Source: Bacillota bacterium (lineage in GTDB: Bacteria > Bacillota > Clostridia > Oscillospirales > Acutalibacteraceae). From it: a stretch of DNA of 38,078 nucleotides. The position numbers and the translations under genes were made by a program. Positions 1-7,189 of this stretch are shown here, one piece after another. Where the stretch lies: NCBI GenBank assembly GCA_023458755.1, contig JAEWYE010000061.1, positions 1-38,078 on the forward strand, in the 5' to 3' direction. Under the pieces are notes generated by a model. That model saw only the letters and a list, made by a program, of their open reading frames with translations. It was not told where the DNA came from and ran no database searches. The stretch's first letter is position 1; the number at the start of each line of letters is the position of its first letter.

Positions 1-94
1 TTACAACGTTGCTATCTCTCACGCTGCCAAGAAACTGGTGCGCCTCATTTACGCCTTAGAGAAATCCGGAGAGCCTTACCGTCTGGTAGCGTAA
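1..94 (+). CDS. IS110-family transposase, C-terminal fragment (runs off the window)
   Basis: An open frame enters at base 2 and stops with TAA at 92-94, giving about 30 residues that include HAAKKLVRLIYALEKSGEPY. This resembles the extreme C-terminus of IS110/IS116/IS902 transposases (DEDD recombinases), whose last helix carries a KL.R.IY..L..G.PY pattern. The rest of the gene lies outside the window. No inverted terminal repeat is seen after the stop, as expected for IS110, so the exact right end of the element is not visible. A 7-bp hairpin (116-122 with 127-133) follows. Family call rests on a short stretch and is moderately sure. Confidence 0.62.
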   Translation, partial: YNVAISHAAKKLVRLIYALEKSGEPYRLVA

Positions 95-299
95 TTTTCT
101 CATAATAGCCGATGCGGCGTTCAACCGAACGCCTGCTTTGCTATACCCTTTTTTAACCATCTGCTTTTTTCCACCTTCCTCAATTTCAGGCTTGACTTTT
201 AATAGTTAATCTTTCTTATCTTACATGAATCAAAATGTTTTTTGCATTGAATGGATGCACGCTGTTGTGCGGGACGAGGAGAATAGGGGTGAAAAGACA

Positions 300-575
300 A
301 TAAAAAACGCCTTCATCCCTAACAAGGGACGAAGGCGCAATGCTCCGCGGTACCACCCTAATTTTTGTAAAGCAAACTCTCTGCGGCTATTAACGGTGCC
401 TGCCGTCACAATCTACTTGCGCACTAAATGCGGTTCAACTGTGCCGCTCCAAAGGGAACTTCACTGATTCCTGTTCGTAAATGTGCTTTCAGCTGCTAAC
501 ACATTTTCTCTGGCCGTCAAAAGATCAGTTACTTTTCTTTATCATCGCGTTATTTACATCTTAATATATCACGTT
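300..575 (-). promoter_or_regulatory. T-box riboswitch leader (orphan, complete)
   Basis: Read on the minus strand. The 14-nt T-box AGGGTGGTACCGCG is the complement of 346-359. It is followed by a terminator: a 13-bp stem with one mismatch (308-320 with 325-337) and a T-run at 302-307. Upstream, Stem I has the AGTA / GAA internal-loop signature flanked by ACTGAT and ATCAGT. The nucleotides after GAA (462-454, minus) read GTTCCC, so the specifier is TTC (Phe, 458-456) or GTT (Val, 459-457); TTC is favoured because specifiers usually end in C. The base of the T-box that pairs with the tRNA discriminator is T, matching A73. Such leaders sense uncharged tRNA and control aminoacyl-tRNA synthetase or amino-acid genes. 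No such gene follows: downstream on this strand lies the IS110 fragment. Confidence 0.93.
302..337 (-). terminator. T-box intrinsic terminator
   Basis: Stem 308-320 with 325-337 (13 pairs, one mismatch), loop of 4 nt, followed on the minus strand by six T. It competes with the antiterminator formed around the T-box sequence. Confidence 0.9.
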
Positions 576-591
576 GTGGGAACGATTGCAA
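563..591 (-). promoter_or_regulatory. Promoter of the T-box leader
   Basis: On the minus strand TTGCAA (591-586), 17-bp spacer, TATATT (568-563). This places the transcript start about 10 bp downstream, just before Stem I. Confidence 0.55.
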
Positions 592-640
592 GTGATTCCT
601 TTGAGTTGCGTGCCAAAGGAACAAAAATCTGCACGAGGTT

Positions 641-1639
641 CTATTTTGCCGGGCATTTTCCGGTGGATTCCCGAACAATCAGCTCCGGCCGCAGTAGAAG
701 CTTGCTGATACTAACATTATTAATCAGCTCGTCCAGCATCATAAAGGCGCTTTTGCCAAGGCAAACCCTGTCTTGGCGCACGGTTGTCAAAGTCGGTGTT
801 AAATGCTGGGCAACCGGCAAGTCATCAAATCCGATTACGCTTACATCTTCCGGCACTCTCTTGCCTAACCTTCTCAGCTCCGCGATTACGCCGGATGCAA
901 TCAGGTCGCTTGCGCAAACAATGGCAGTTGCGCCGTTGTTCAAAAATGTGCCGACATGATATTTGGCACAGTCCGGCACAAACCATCCGTGCGCAATCAA
1001 ATTTGAATCTGCTTCCAGCGAATTCTTTTCCATAGCTTGTTGGAATGCGGATAAACGCTCCTCGGTTACCATACTGTTTTTTGAACCGTTGAGCAGAGCA
1101 ATTTTGGTGTGACCGTTTTCAACCAGATGTTGCACAGCCAATTCAATACCTTCAAACCCGTCAGTACCAACGTAACCGACGTTTTTGTTCTGCGGAATGT
1201 GGTTGTCCAGCAATACGGTAGGAACCGTGGTTTTGTGGAGTTGGGTGATATAATCGTCATGAAGAGCAAAGCCCAGCAAAAATGCTCCGCTGAAACCGCA
1301 TCTTAACATATAAGAATCGAATTTATTTTGTGTCTGCATATTTAAATTTGTCGGTATAACCGTAACATCACAGTGTCTGCGTGCGGCGGCAAGTTTAAAT
1401 CCTACTATAATCTCATATCCGAATTGATCGATGCTCTCATATTCCATATTTTCAATCAGAATGCAGACTTTGCGGTTGCCCATTTTTTGCACGCGTTTTG
1501 AAGAGTATCCCATTTCTACAGCAGTATCGAGTACCAGCTGGCGCATTTCTTCACTGATGTCGTTTGCGCCGTTCAGTCCTTTTGAGACTGTGCTCACTGC
1601 AATCCCGAGCTTGTTGGCGATGTCTTTAATGGTAGGCAA
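641..1639 (-). CDS. LacI/GalR-family transcriptional regulator
   Basis: 332 residues. The N-terminus (TIKDIANKLGIAVSTVSKGLNG, residues 3-24) is a classic LacI helix-turn-helix with hinge helix following at about 45-60; residues 60-330 are the periplasmic-binding-protein-like sensor domain (for example DGFEGIELAVQHL and a conserved GFDDLP near the C-terminus). The start is TTG at 1639, supported by GAGGG about 8 nt upstream; an ATG is not available in a better place. A promoter TTGAAA (1716-1711), 18 bp, TATACT (1692-1687) lies upstream on the minus strand, and an ATACGT/ACGTAT inverted repeat (1664-1669, 1678-1683) in the leader could serve autoregulation. The gene is divergent from malQ-glgP, so maltodextrin-responsive control of that operon is the natural inference; the effector is not known from sequence. 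Confidence 0.9.
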   Translation of the reverse strand: MPTIKDIANKLGIAVSTVSKGLNGANDISEEMRQLVLDTAVEMGYSSKRVQKMGNRKVCILIENMEYESIDQFGYEIIVGFKLAAARRHCDVTVIPTNLNMQTQNKFDSYMLRCGFSGAFLLGFALHDDYITQLHKTTVPTVLLDNHIPQNKNVGYVGTDGFEGIELAVQHLVENGHTKIALLNGSKNSMVTEERLSAFQQAMEKNSLEADSNLIAHGWFVPDCAKYHVGTFLNNGATAIVCASDLIASGVIAELRRLGKRVPEDVSVIGFDDLPVAQHLTPTLTTVRQDRVCLGKSAFMMLDELINNVSISKLLLRPELIVRESTGKCPAK

Positions 1640-1686
1640 AGTTATCCCTCACTTGCACTCTTTATACGTATATTTCAACGTATATC

Positions 1687-1716
1687 AGTATACACTTTTT
1701 TTTGTTGAGTTTTCAA
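1687..1716 (-). promoter_or_regulatory. Promoter of the LacI-family gene
   Basis: Minus strand TTGAAA (1716-1711), 18-bp spacer, TATACT (1692-1687), about 50 bp before the TTG start. Confidence 0.5.
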
Positions 1717-1863
1717 TAGTTTTTCTGAGAATAAATAATGTTTGGTGAATGATTCACATACAAGAGGAGGTAAGAGATGTGAGGCATCCTCACCTTTCTC
1801 GGCTGACGCGAACTGGTCAATATATGAATTGAAAATCTTTTTTGAAAATCGCTTAAATTATTA

Positions 1864-1892
1864 TTGACAATTATAGGCTAAAATGATAATAT
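1864..1892 (+). promoter_or_regulatory. Upstream sigma70-type promoter in the malQ control region
   Basis: TTGACA (1864-1869), 17-bp spacer, TAATAT (1887-1892). It lies about 220 bp before malQ and upstream of the palindrome at 1968, so that palindrome would sit in its early transcribed region. Confidence 0.5.
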
Positions 1893-1967
1893 TCAAGTGT
1901 TGAATGCGAAAAAATACGAAAATATATCATTTGAATTTGCAGCCAACACATTTTTTAAAAGCAAATC

Positions 1968-1979
1968 GGAAACGTTTCC
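1968..1979 (+). promoter_or_regulatory. LacI/CcpA-type operator palindrome
   Basis: GGAAACGTTTCC is a perfect 12-bp palindrome with the central CG typical of LacI-family (including CcpA cre) operators. It lies between the divergent regulator and malQ, between the two malQ promoters, so it could act as a roadblock on the first and a distal site for the second. Which protein binds is inference: the local regulator or CcpA. Confidence 0.6.
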
Positions 1980-2040
1980 AAAACAAAAAATAATATTTGA
2001 GCAAGAAAGAAGGATGATATTAACTGGTCATTTCTATTAA

Positions 2041-2069
2041 TTGACAAGTTATACCACTTTTGCTATGAT
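2041..2069 (+). promoter_or_regulatory. malQ-glgP promoter
   Basis: TTGACA (2041-2046), 17-bp spacer, TATGAT (2064-2069); near-consensus and about 45 bp before the malQ ATG. Confidence 0.7.
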
Positions 2070-2114
2070 GAACATTGAACTATATTTCGTAAATTTTCGA
2101 TAACAGGTGATAGT

Positions 2115-3626
2115 ATGCCAGTAAAATTAAAAAACAAACAATTTGTTCGTGGAGCAGGAATACTGCTGCCCATCACCAGTTTGCCTTCCTGTTACGGCAT
2201 TGGCACATTGGGAAAACCGGCTTTCGAATTCATCAATTTCCTGAAAGCGGCCGGTCAAAAATACTGGCAGGTGCTTCCGGTCGGTCCTACCAGTTATGGT
2301 GACAGTCCCTATCAATCGTTTTCTGCCTTCGCGGGTAATCCGTATTTTATTGATTTTGATATTCTAATTGCCGAAGGACTCCTTGCGAAAGAAGAAATAT
2401 CCGCTTTTGATTGGGGTACCGACCCGGAAAATGTGGATTATGCTAAACAATTTCAATCCCGCTTTCCAATCTTGCGCAAGGCATTTCAGCGCAGTAAGCA
2501 TAGTAATAAAAAGGAATATAAAGTTTTCTGTGAAAAAAATGCTTTCTGGCTGCCGGACTACAGTCTTTATATGGCGTTAAAGTTCCATTTTGATAATCAC
2601 GAATGGTTACTTTGGCCCGAAGATATCCGTTTTTACGAGCCGCAGGCAGTTCAGCGCTACGAGAAAGAATTAAAAGAAGAAATTAATTTCTGGAAATTCT
2701 GCCAATTCAAATTTTTTGAACAATGGGAAGCGCTGAAAAACTACGCGAACGAAAACGGAATTCAGATAATCGGTGATATCCCGATTTATGTAGCACTCGA
2801 CAGTGCAGATATTTGGGCATCAGCGGATTTATTCCAACTGGACGAAAACAGACACCCGACAAAAGTTGCCGGTGTTCCGCCGGACGCCTTTTCCACGACA
2901 GGGCAACTGTGGGGAAATCCGCTTTACAACTGGCGGGTAATGGAACAGGACGGGTTTGCATGGTGGAAGCGGCGGATGGAGTTTTCCGCAAAGGTATATG
3001 ACGTGATCCGCATCGATCACTTTATCGGTGTGGTTCAATATTATGCAATCCCGGCAGGAGACGATACCGCGGAAAACGGGAATTGGCAGGAAGGTCCGGG
3101 CAAAAAACTGACGGATGCCATCAATCAGGCAATCGGAGACTCCAAGGTAATTGCGGAGGATTTGGGCGTCGCAATTCCCAAGGTAACAAAGCTGCTGCAA
3201 AAGAACGGGTATCCGGGAATGAAAATCATCCAGTTCGCATTTGACGGAAATCCGAAAAACTGGCATTTGCCGTATCTTTACACCGCAAATATGGTTGTAT
3301 ACGGCGGCACGCATGACAATGATACACTGGTCGGTTTTTATCAAAGCAGAAAGCACAAAGAATTAAAATTTATCATGGATTACCTGAACGTGAAGCATAA
3401 AAAAGAAATTCCTTGGGCAATTGTCCGTACCCTGTATCAAAGTACTGCCGATACGGTGATTTTTCAGGTGCAGGATGTTTTGGAGCTGCCAAACAGTGCG
3501 CGTATGAATGTGCCGGCCACTATCGGAACCAACTGGCTGTGGCGGATGACCCAAAGTCAAATGGAAGAACTGCAAACCAAAGTTTCAAAAAAGCTTCGCC
3601 GCCTTACGCAGCTTTATGGTCGGTGA
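2115..3626 (+). CDS. malQ: 4-alpha-glucanotransferase (amylomaltase, GH77)
   Basis: 503 residues, normal for bacterial GH77. Transfers alpha-1,4-glucan segments between maltodextrins, releasing glucose and lengthening chains for the phosphorylase encoded next. Visible family motifs: DSPYQSFSAFAGNPYFIDFD (63-82), GDIPIYVALDSADIW (220-234), RIDHF (299-303), IAEDLG (346-351) and GGTHDNDT (397-404). By family alignment D301 is the nucleophile, E348 the acid/base and D401 the third acidic residue; all are intact. ATG at 2115 follows AGGTG in a short leader. It lies 77 bp before glgP with no terminator between, so the two form an operon under the promoter at 2041 and probably the LacI-family regulator. 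Cytoplasmic, no signal peptide. Confidence 0.96.
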   Translation: MPVKLKNKQFVRGAGILLPITSLPSCYGIGTLGKPAFEFINFLKAAGQKYWQVLPVGPTSYGDSPYQSFSAFAGNPYFIDFDILIAEGLLAKEEISAFDWGTDPENVDYAKQFQSRFPILRKAFQRSKHSNKKEYKVFCEKNAFWLPDYSLYMALKFHFDNHEWLLWPEDIRFYEPQAVQRYEKELKEEINFWKFCQFKFFEQWEALKNYANENGIQIIGDIPIYVALDSADIWASADLFQLDENRHPTKVAGVPPDAFSTTGQLWGNPLYNWRVMEQDGFAWWKRRMEFSAKVYDVIRIDHFIGVVQYYAIPAGDDTAENGNWQEGPGKKLTDAINQAIGDSKVIAEDLGVAIPKVTKLLQKNGYPGMKIIQFAFDGNPKNWHLPYLYTANMVVYGGTHDNDTLVGFYQSRKHKELKFIMDYLNVKHKKEIPWAIVRTLYQSTADTVIFQVQDVLELPNSARMNVPATIGTNWLWRMTQSQMEELQTKVSKKLRRLTQLYGR

Positions 3627-3703
3627 ATGTAGGCGTGAATTTTAATGTTCCATGCTATAACAACGATTGGTAAATGGCCTATTATGGAAAGGATGATAGA
3701 AAA

Positions 3704-6040
3704 ATGAATACATTTAAAAATGATATCCTTACAATTTTAGAAGATGATTACGGCAAGTCAATCAAACAGGCAAGTACGGTTGAACTCTATAACGCGGTCT
3801 CAAAAGCCGCCATGAAGAGCATTAAGGAAAAATGGCAGTCTGGATATTCTTCCGGCAAGAAAGCCTGTTATCTCTCTGCTGAATTTTTAATTGGAAGACT
3901 GATTTACAGCAATTTGCTCAATTTAGGCTTGCTTAGCCAGTTATCCGAGCTTTTTAACGAAAATAATATTGATTTAAATGTATTTGAAGACATTGAAGAC
4001 GCAGCGCTCGGCAATGGCGGATTAGGCAGACTGGCTGCCTGCTTTCTCGATTCCGCAGCCACACAGAATATTGTGCTGAACGGCTATGGCATCCGTTACC
4101 GCTACGGGCTTTTTAAGCAGTATTTTGAAGACGGTTTCCAAAAGGAAACAGCCGACAACTGGCAGCGTTTCGGTGACCCGTGGTCATACCGCAAAGAAGC
4201 AGAAATGGTTACCGTCCATTTTAAGGACCAAACCGTATACGCCGTTCCTTATGACACTGCGGTTATCGGGTACGGTGCGGCTACCATCAACACGCTGCGT
4301 CTTTGGCAGGCGGAGCCGGTTCAGGACTTTGATTTTAAGCTGTTCAACGATCAAAAATATGATCTTGCGGTGAAAGAAAAAGATAATGCCGAGGCAATTA
4401 CCAGTGTTTTATACCCGAATGATGATACCGATAAAGGAAAAAAACTGCGGTTAAAACAGCAATATTTCTTTTCCAGCGCATCTTTACAGGATATTATCCG
4501 TACTTACAAAGCAAAATACGGCAGTGATTTCTCTCATTTCTCCGGTGAATATGCCATTCAGCTGAATGATACACATCCGGTTGTTGCTATTCCGGAGTTT
4601 ATCCGCATTTTGGTCACGGAAGAAGGGGTAGCATTCGCAAGAGCACTCAAAATTGCGAAGCAGACGTTTGCGTACACCAATCATACCATTATGGCGGAAG
4701 CACTTGAAAAGTGGGATGTCAAGCTCTTTAAATCCGTTATTCCGGAGGTCTACAAATTTGTCGCGCTGATTAACAAAGCGCTCCAAAAGGAACTTGCTTC
4801 CTTCGGCATTGCTTCAAGTGACCAAAAACAATATTTGATTATTGACGACAACCGCATTCACATGGCACGCCTTGCTATTTTTGCAACGCATTCCACAAAC
4901 GGCGTTGCGCAGATTCATACCGATATTTTGAAGAACGATGCTTTGCGTGAATGGTACAGCATCTATCCGGAACGCTTTAACAACAAGACAAACGGCATTA
5001 CACAGCGTCGCTGGCTGGCTCTTGCCAATATGGAGCTTTCCGGCTTTATCAGTGAGAAAATCGGCAGCGCGTGGGTGACCGATTTAGATAAACTCAAGGA
5101 TTTGGAGCAGTTTAAAAATGATGCTGCCGTTCTGAAACAGTTTGCCGAGATTAAGCATATCAAAAAGCAGCAATTGGCAGATTATGTTCAAAAGAAGGAA
5201 AACTTCACACTCAATACCGATTTCATTTTTGATATTCAAGTAAAACGGTTACATGAATATAAGCGTCAGCTTTTAAACGCGTTTTCCATACTGGATATTT
5301 ATTTTGGGCTCAAAGACGGCAGAATCAAAGAGTTTAATCCGACTGCCTTTATTTTCGGTGCAAAAGCGGCGCCGGGATATTACCGTGCAAAAGGTATTAT
5401 CAAATATATTCATGAGATTGCCAAATTGGTGAACAACGATCCATCCGTAAATGACAAACTTCAGGTACTGTTTGTTTCCAATTATAACGTTTCTTACGCC
5501 GAAAAGATCATTCCGGCTGCGGATGTTTCCGAACAGATTTCCACAGCAGGAACAGAGGCTTCCGGCACCAGCAATATGAAGTTTATGCTCAACGGCGCGG
5601 TTACCCTTGGAACCTATGACGGGGCAAACGTTGAAATTGTGGAGCAGGCGGGCGAGGAAAACAATTATATCTTTGGCGCACGTGTGGAAGACCTTGAAAA
5701 AATCAAGGACAGCTACAATCCCAAAGATCTTTACGAGAAAAACCCCAGAATCAAAGCGGTTGTCGATACCTTAATTGACGGCACGTTTGATGATGGTTCC
5801 ACCGGAATGTTTAAAGAACTGTATGATTCGCTTTTGATTGGCGCGTCCTGGCATAAACCTGACCACTACTATCTGCTTCTCGATTTTATTCCGTACTGCG
5901 AAGCAAAACTGAATGAAAACCGTGATTATTCTGACCGGATGGCCTTTACGAAAAAATGTTTCCTAAACACGGCAAATTCCGGAAAATTCTCAAGCGACCG
6001 TACAATTGAGCAATACGCGTCGGAAATATGGAAGCTGTAA
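3704..6040 (+). CDS. glgP: Glycogen/alpha-glucan phosphorylase (GT35)
   Basis: 778 residues from ATG 3704, which has GGAAAGGA 11 nt upstream; an in-frame ATG at 3674 lacks a comparable site and would add 10 unconserved residues. Catalyses phosphorolysis of alpha-1,4-glucans to glucose 1-phosphate using PLP. Motifs: GNGGLGRLAACFLDS (about 103-117), the RLHEYKRQ motif near residue 510, and EASGTSNMKFMLNGA with the PLP lysine K626. Slightly shorter than E. coli GlgP (815), as is usual for clostridial homologues. Second gene of the malQ operon, followed by a strong terminator. The pair converts imported or stored glucans to glucose and glucose 1-phosphate. Confidence 0.96.
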   Translation: MNTFKNDILTILEDDYGKSIKQASTVELYNAVSKAAMKSIKEKWQSGYSSGKKACYLSAEFLIGRLIYSNLLNLGLLSQLSELFNENNIDLNVFEDIEDAALGNGGLGRLAACFLDSAATQNIVLNGYGIRYRYGLFKQYFEDGFQKETADNWQRFGDPWSYRKEAEMVTVHFKDQTVYAVPYDTAVIGYGAATINTLRLWQAEPVQDFDFKLFNDQKYDLAVKEKDNAEAITSVLYPNDDTDKGKKLRLKQQYFFSSASLQDIIRTYKAKYGSDFSHFSGEYAIQLNDTHPVVAIPEFIRILVTEEGVAFARALKIAKQTFAYTNHTIMAEALEKWDVKLFKSVIPEVYKFVALINKALQKELASFGIASSDQKQYLIIDDNRIHMARLAIFATHSTNGVAQIHTDILKNDALREWYSIYPERFNNKTNGITQRRWLALANMELSGFISEKIGSAWVTDLDKLKDLEQFKNDAAVLKQFAEIKHIKKQQLADYVQKKENFTLNTDFIFDIQVKRLHEYKRQLLNAFSILDIYFGLKDGRIKEFNPTAFIFGAKAAPGYYRAKGIIKYIHEIAKLVNNDPSVNDKLQVLFVSNYNVSYAEKIIPAADVSEQISTAGTEASGTSNMKFMLNGAVTLGTYDGANVEIVEQAGEENNYIFGARVEDLEKIKDSYNPKDLYEKNPRIKAVVDTLIDGTFDDGSTGMFKELYDSLLIGASWHKPDHYYLLLDFIPYCEAKLNENRDYSDRMAFTKKCFLNTANSGKFSSDRTIEQYASEIWKL

Positions 6041-6061
6041 ACTGCTTTTAAAATTTGAACA

Positions 6062-6091
6062 GGAGGGGGCATTGCTCCCTCCGTTTGTTTT
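6062..6091 (+). terminator. Terminator of malQ-glgP
   Basis: 9-bp GC-rich stem (6062-6070 with 6074-6082), 3-nt loop, then GTTTGTTTTG. Confidence 0.8.
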
Positions 6092-6237
6092 GTTCGTACT
6101 GTGGCGAAAGCGTGATCGGGATGAGTATAAAATTTTTTACAACATTTTCGTGAATCGGTAAAAAAACGGGTAATACTAATCTCCAATAAAAGTAGAATCT
6201 ATTTACATAAATGTTACAAATCCTTCCCCACGATTCC

Positions 6238-6266
6238 TTGTATACTCGAATTTCGTATGCTATAAT
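6238..6266 (+). promoter_or_regulatory. Promoter of the 6301-9218 gene group
   Basis: TTGTAT (6238-6243), 17-bp spacer, TATAAT (6261-6266), 34 bp before the ATG at 6301. Confidence 0.65.
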
Positions 6267-6300
6267 AATAAAAGTTGAATACATAATTGGAGGATGTTAC

Positions 6301-6819
6301 ATGGACGTTTTTGTAGAGCAGATTGTTAAGAAAAAATTTAATGGTACGGATTATTTGATTTTCGCCGGCATTGTGATTGGCAGCATAATTCTTATATTTG
6401 CTACTCTTGTCATTCCGGTATTAGCTTCTTTTTCCTTTCTTATCGGTATCGGTATTTTAGTCGGTGCTTATTTCCTGATTATTTCACGTAATGTAGAGTT
6501 TGAATACAGTGTAACGAACGGTGACGTAACCGTAGATAAAATTATTAACCGCAGTAAACGGAAACGCGTGATTTCTTTTGACACGCATACGGTTGAAGAA
6601 ATGGGCAAATATGACCCGGAAAAGCATGCTGCCAAAAGTTATGCAACCCGCCTGTTTACCGGCGACAGCATAACAAATCCAGATTCCTGGTATATGACTT
6701 TTTCAACAGCGAAAACCGGAAACACCCTTTTTGTCTTTACTCCGAACGAAAAGGTTCTTACTGCAATAAAGCCTTTTGTTCCAAAACAGGTGTTAAGAGA
6801 TGCTTTTGGTCGGTATTGA
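6301..6819 (+). CDS. DUF6106-like small membrane protein
   Basis: 172 residues from ATG 6301, chosen because GGAGG lies 7-8 nt upstream and the promoter -10 at 6261 excludes the longer frame. Residues about 18-55 form two hydrophobic helices with a very short turn (LIFAGIVIGSIILIFATLVI, then SFLIGIGILVGAYFLII); the remaining 115 residues are soluble, mixed alpha/beta and probably cytoplasmic. It resembles the DUF6106 family of clostridial proteins of unknown function. It overlaps acpS by 20 bp, so the two are translationally coupled. Function unknown; a membrane-anchored PH-like role is only a guess. Confidence 0.75.
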   Translation: MDVFVEQIVKKKFNGTDYLIFAGIVIGSIILIFATLVIPVLASFSFLIGIGILVGAYFLIISRNVEFEYSVTNGDVTVDKIINRSKRKRVISFDTHTVEEMGKYDPEKHAAKSYATRLFTGDSITNPDSWYMTFSTAKTGNTLFVFTPNEKVLTAIKPFVPKQVLRDAFGRY

Positions 6820-7189
6820 TTTAGTAGAAATTAATAGAATTCGGAAATCGATGAAAAATCCGCGCTTTTGCAGCAGTATACTTGGACCCACTGAGTACTT
6901 ACAGCTTGAAATGCGCGGATTTCCTGTACAGAGCGTTGCAGCCAGCTTCTGTGCGAAAGAAGCGTTTTCAAAAGCAGTGGGGACCGGTTTGAGCGGCTTT
7001 GCGCTTCGTGAAGTGGAATTGCTTCGCGATGCAAATGGCAAGCCATCCTTAAAATTAAACGGCCGCGCGCTTACGCTTGCACTGCTCCGCCACGCGAAGT
7101 TTGAGGTGAGCGTTACCCATACAAAAGAATACGCAGAGGTAATTGTAATCGGTCAGGGGGAATCAGCAGATGAAGGTACTGAATTGTAG
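6800..7189 (+). CDS. acpS: Holo-[acyl-carrier-protein] synthase
   Basis: 129 residues, typical for AcpS. Transfers 4'-phosphopantetheine from CoA to a serine of acyl carrier protein. GIDLVEI (residues 5-11) and FCAKEAFSKAVGTG (50-63) carry the Mg2+/CoA-binding D7 and E54; SVTHTKEYA near the C-terminus is the third family motif. The gene overlaps its upstream neighbour (20 bp) and its downstream neighbour (20 bp). The acpS-NAD(P)HX repair-lipoprotein-mazF order resembles the Bacillus acpS-ydcC-alr-mazEF neighbourhood, but alr and mazE are absent here. Confidence 0.95.
   Translation: MLLVGIDLVEINRIRKSMKNPRFCSSILGPTEYLQLEMRGFPVQSVAASFCAKEAFSKAVGTGLSGFALREVELLRDANGKPSLKLNGRALTLALLRHAKFEVSVTHTKEYAEVIVIGQGESADEGTEL

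Noticed and set aside
48..155. A 34-codon minus-strand frame starting ATG-GTT-AAA after AGGAAGGTGG, as a possible T-box target
   Set aside because: It stops after 34 codons inside the antisense of the transposase gene and resembles no synthetase or biosynthetic enzyme.
191..206. TTGACTTTTAATAGT occurs here (plus) and again at the rpsF promoter (minus, about 37912-37926)
   Set aside because: Only 14-15 AT-rich bases match, one copy is a promoter -35 region and the flanks differ; chance is sufficient.
225..467. 80-codon plus-strand open frame over the T-box region
   Set aside because: It is the antisense of a structured T-box leader, has no RBS and no recognisable protein pattern.
1770..1800. 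GAGGAGGTAAGAGATG as an RBS with start codon upstream of malQ
   Set aside because: The ATG is followed at once by TGA and the alternative GTG frame ends after about 15 codons.
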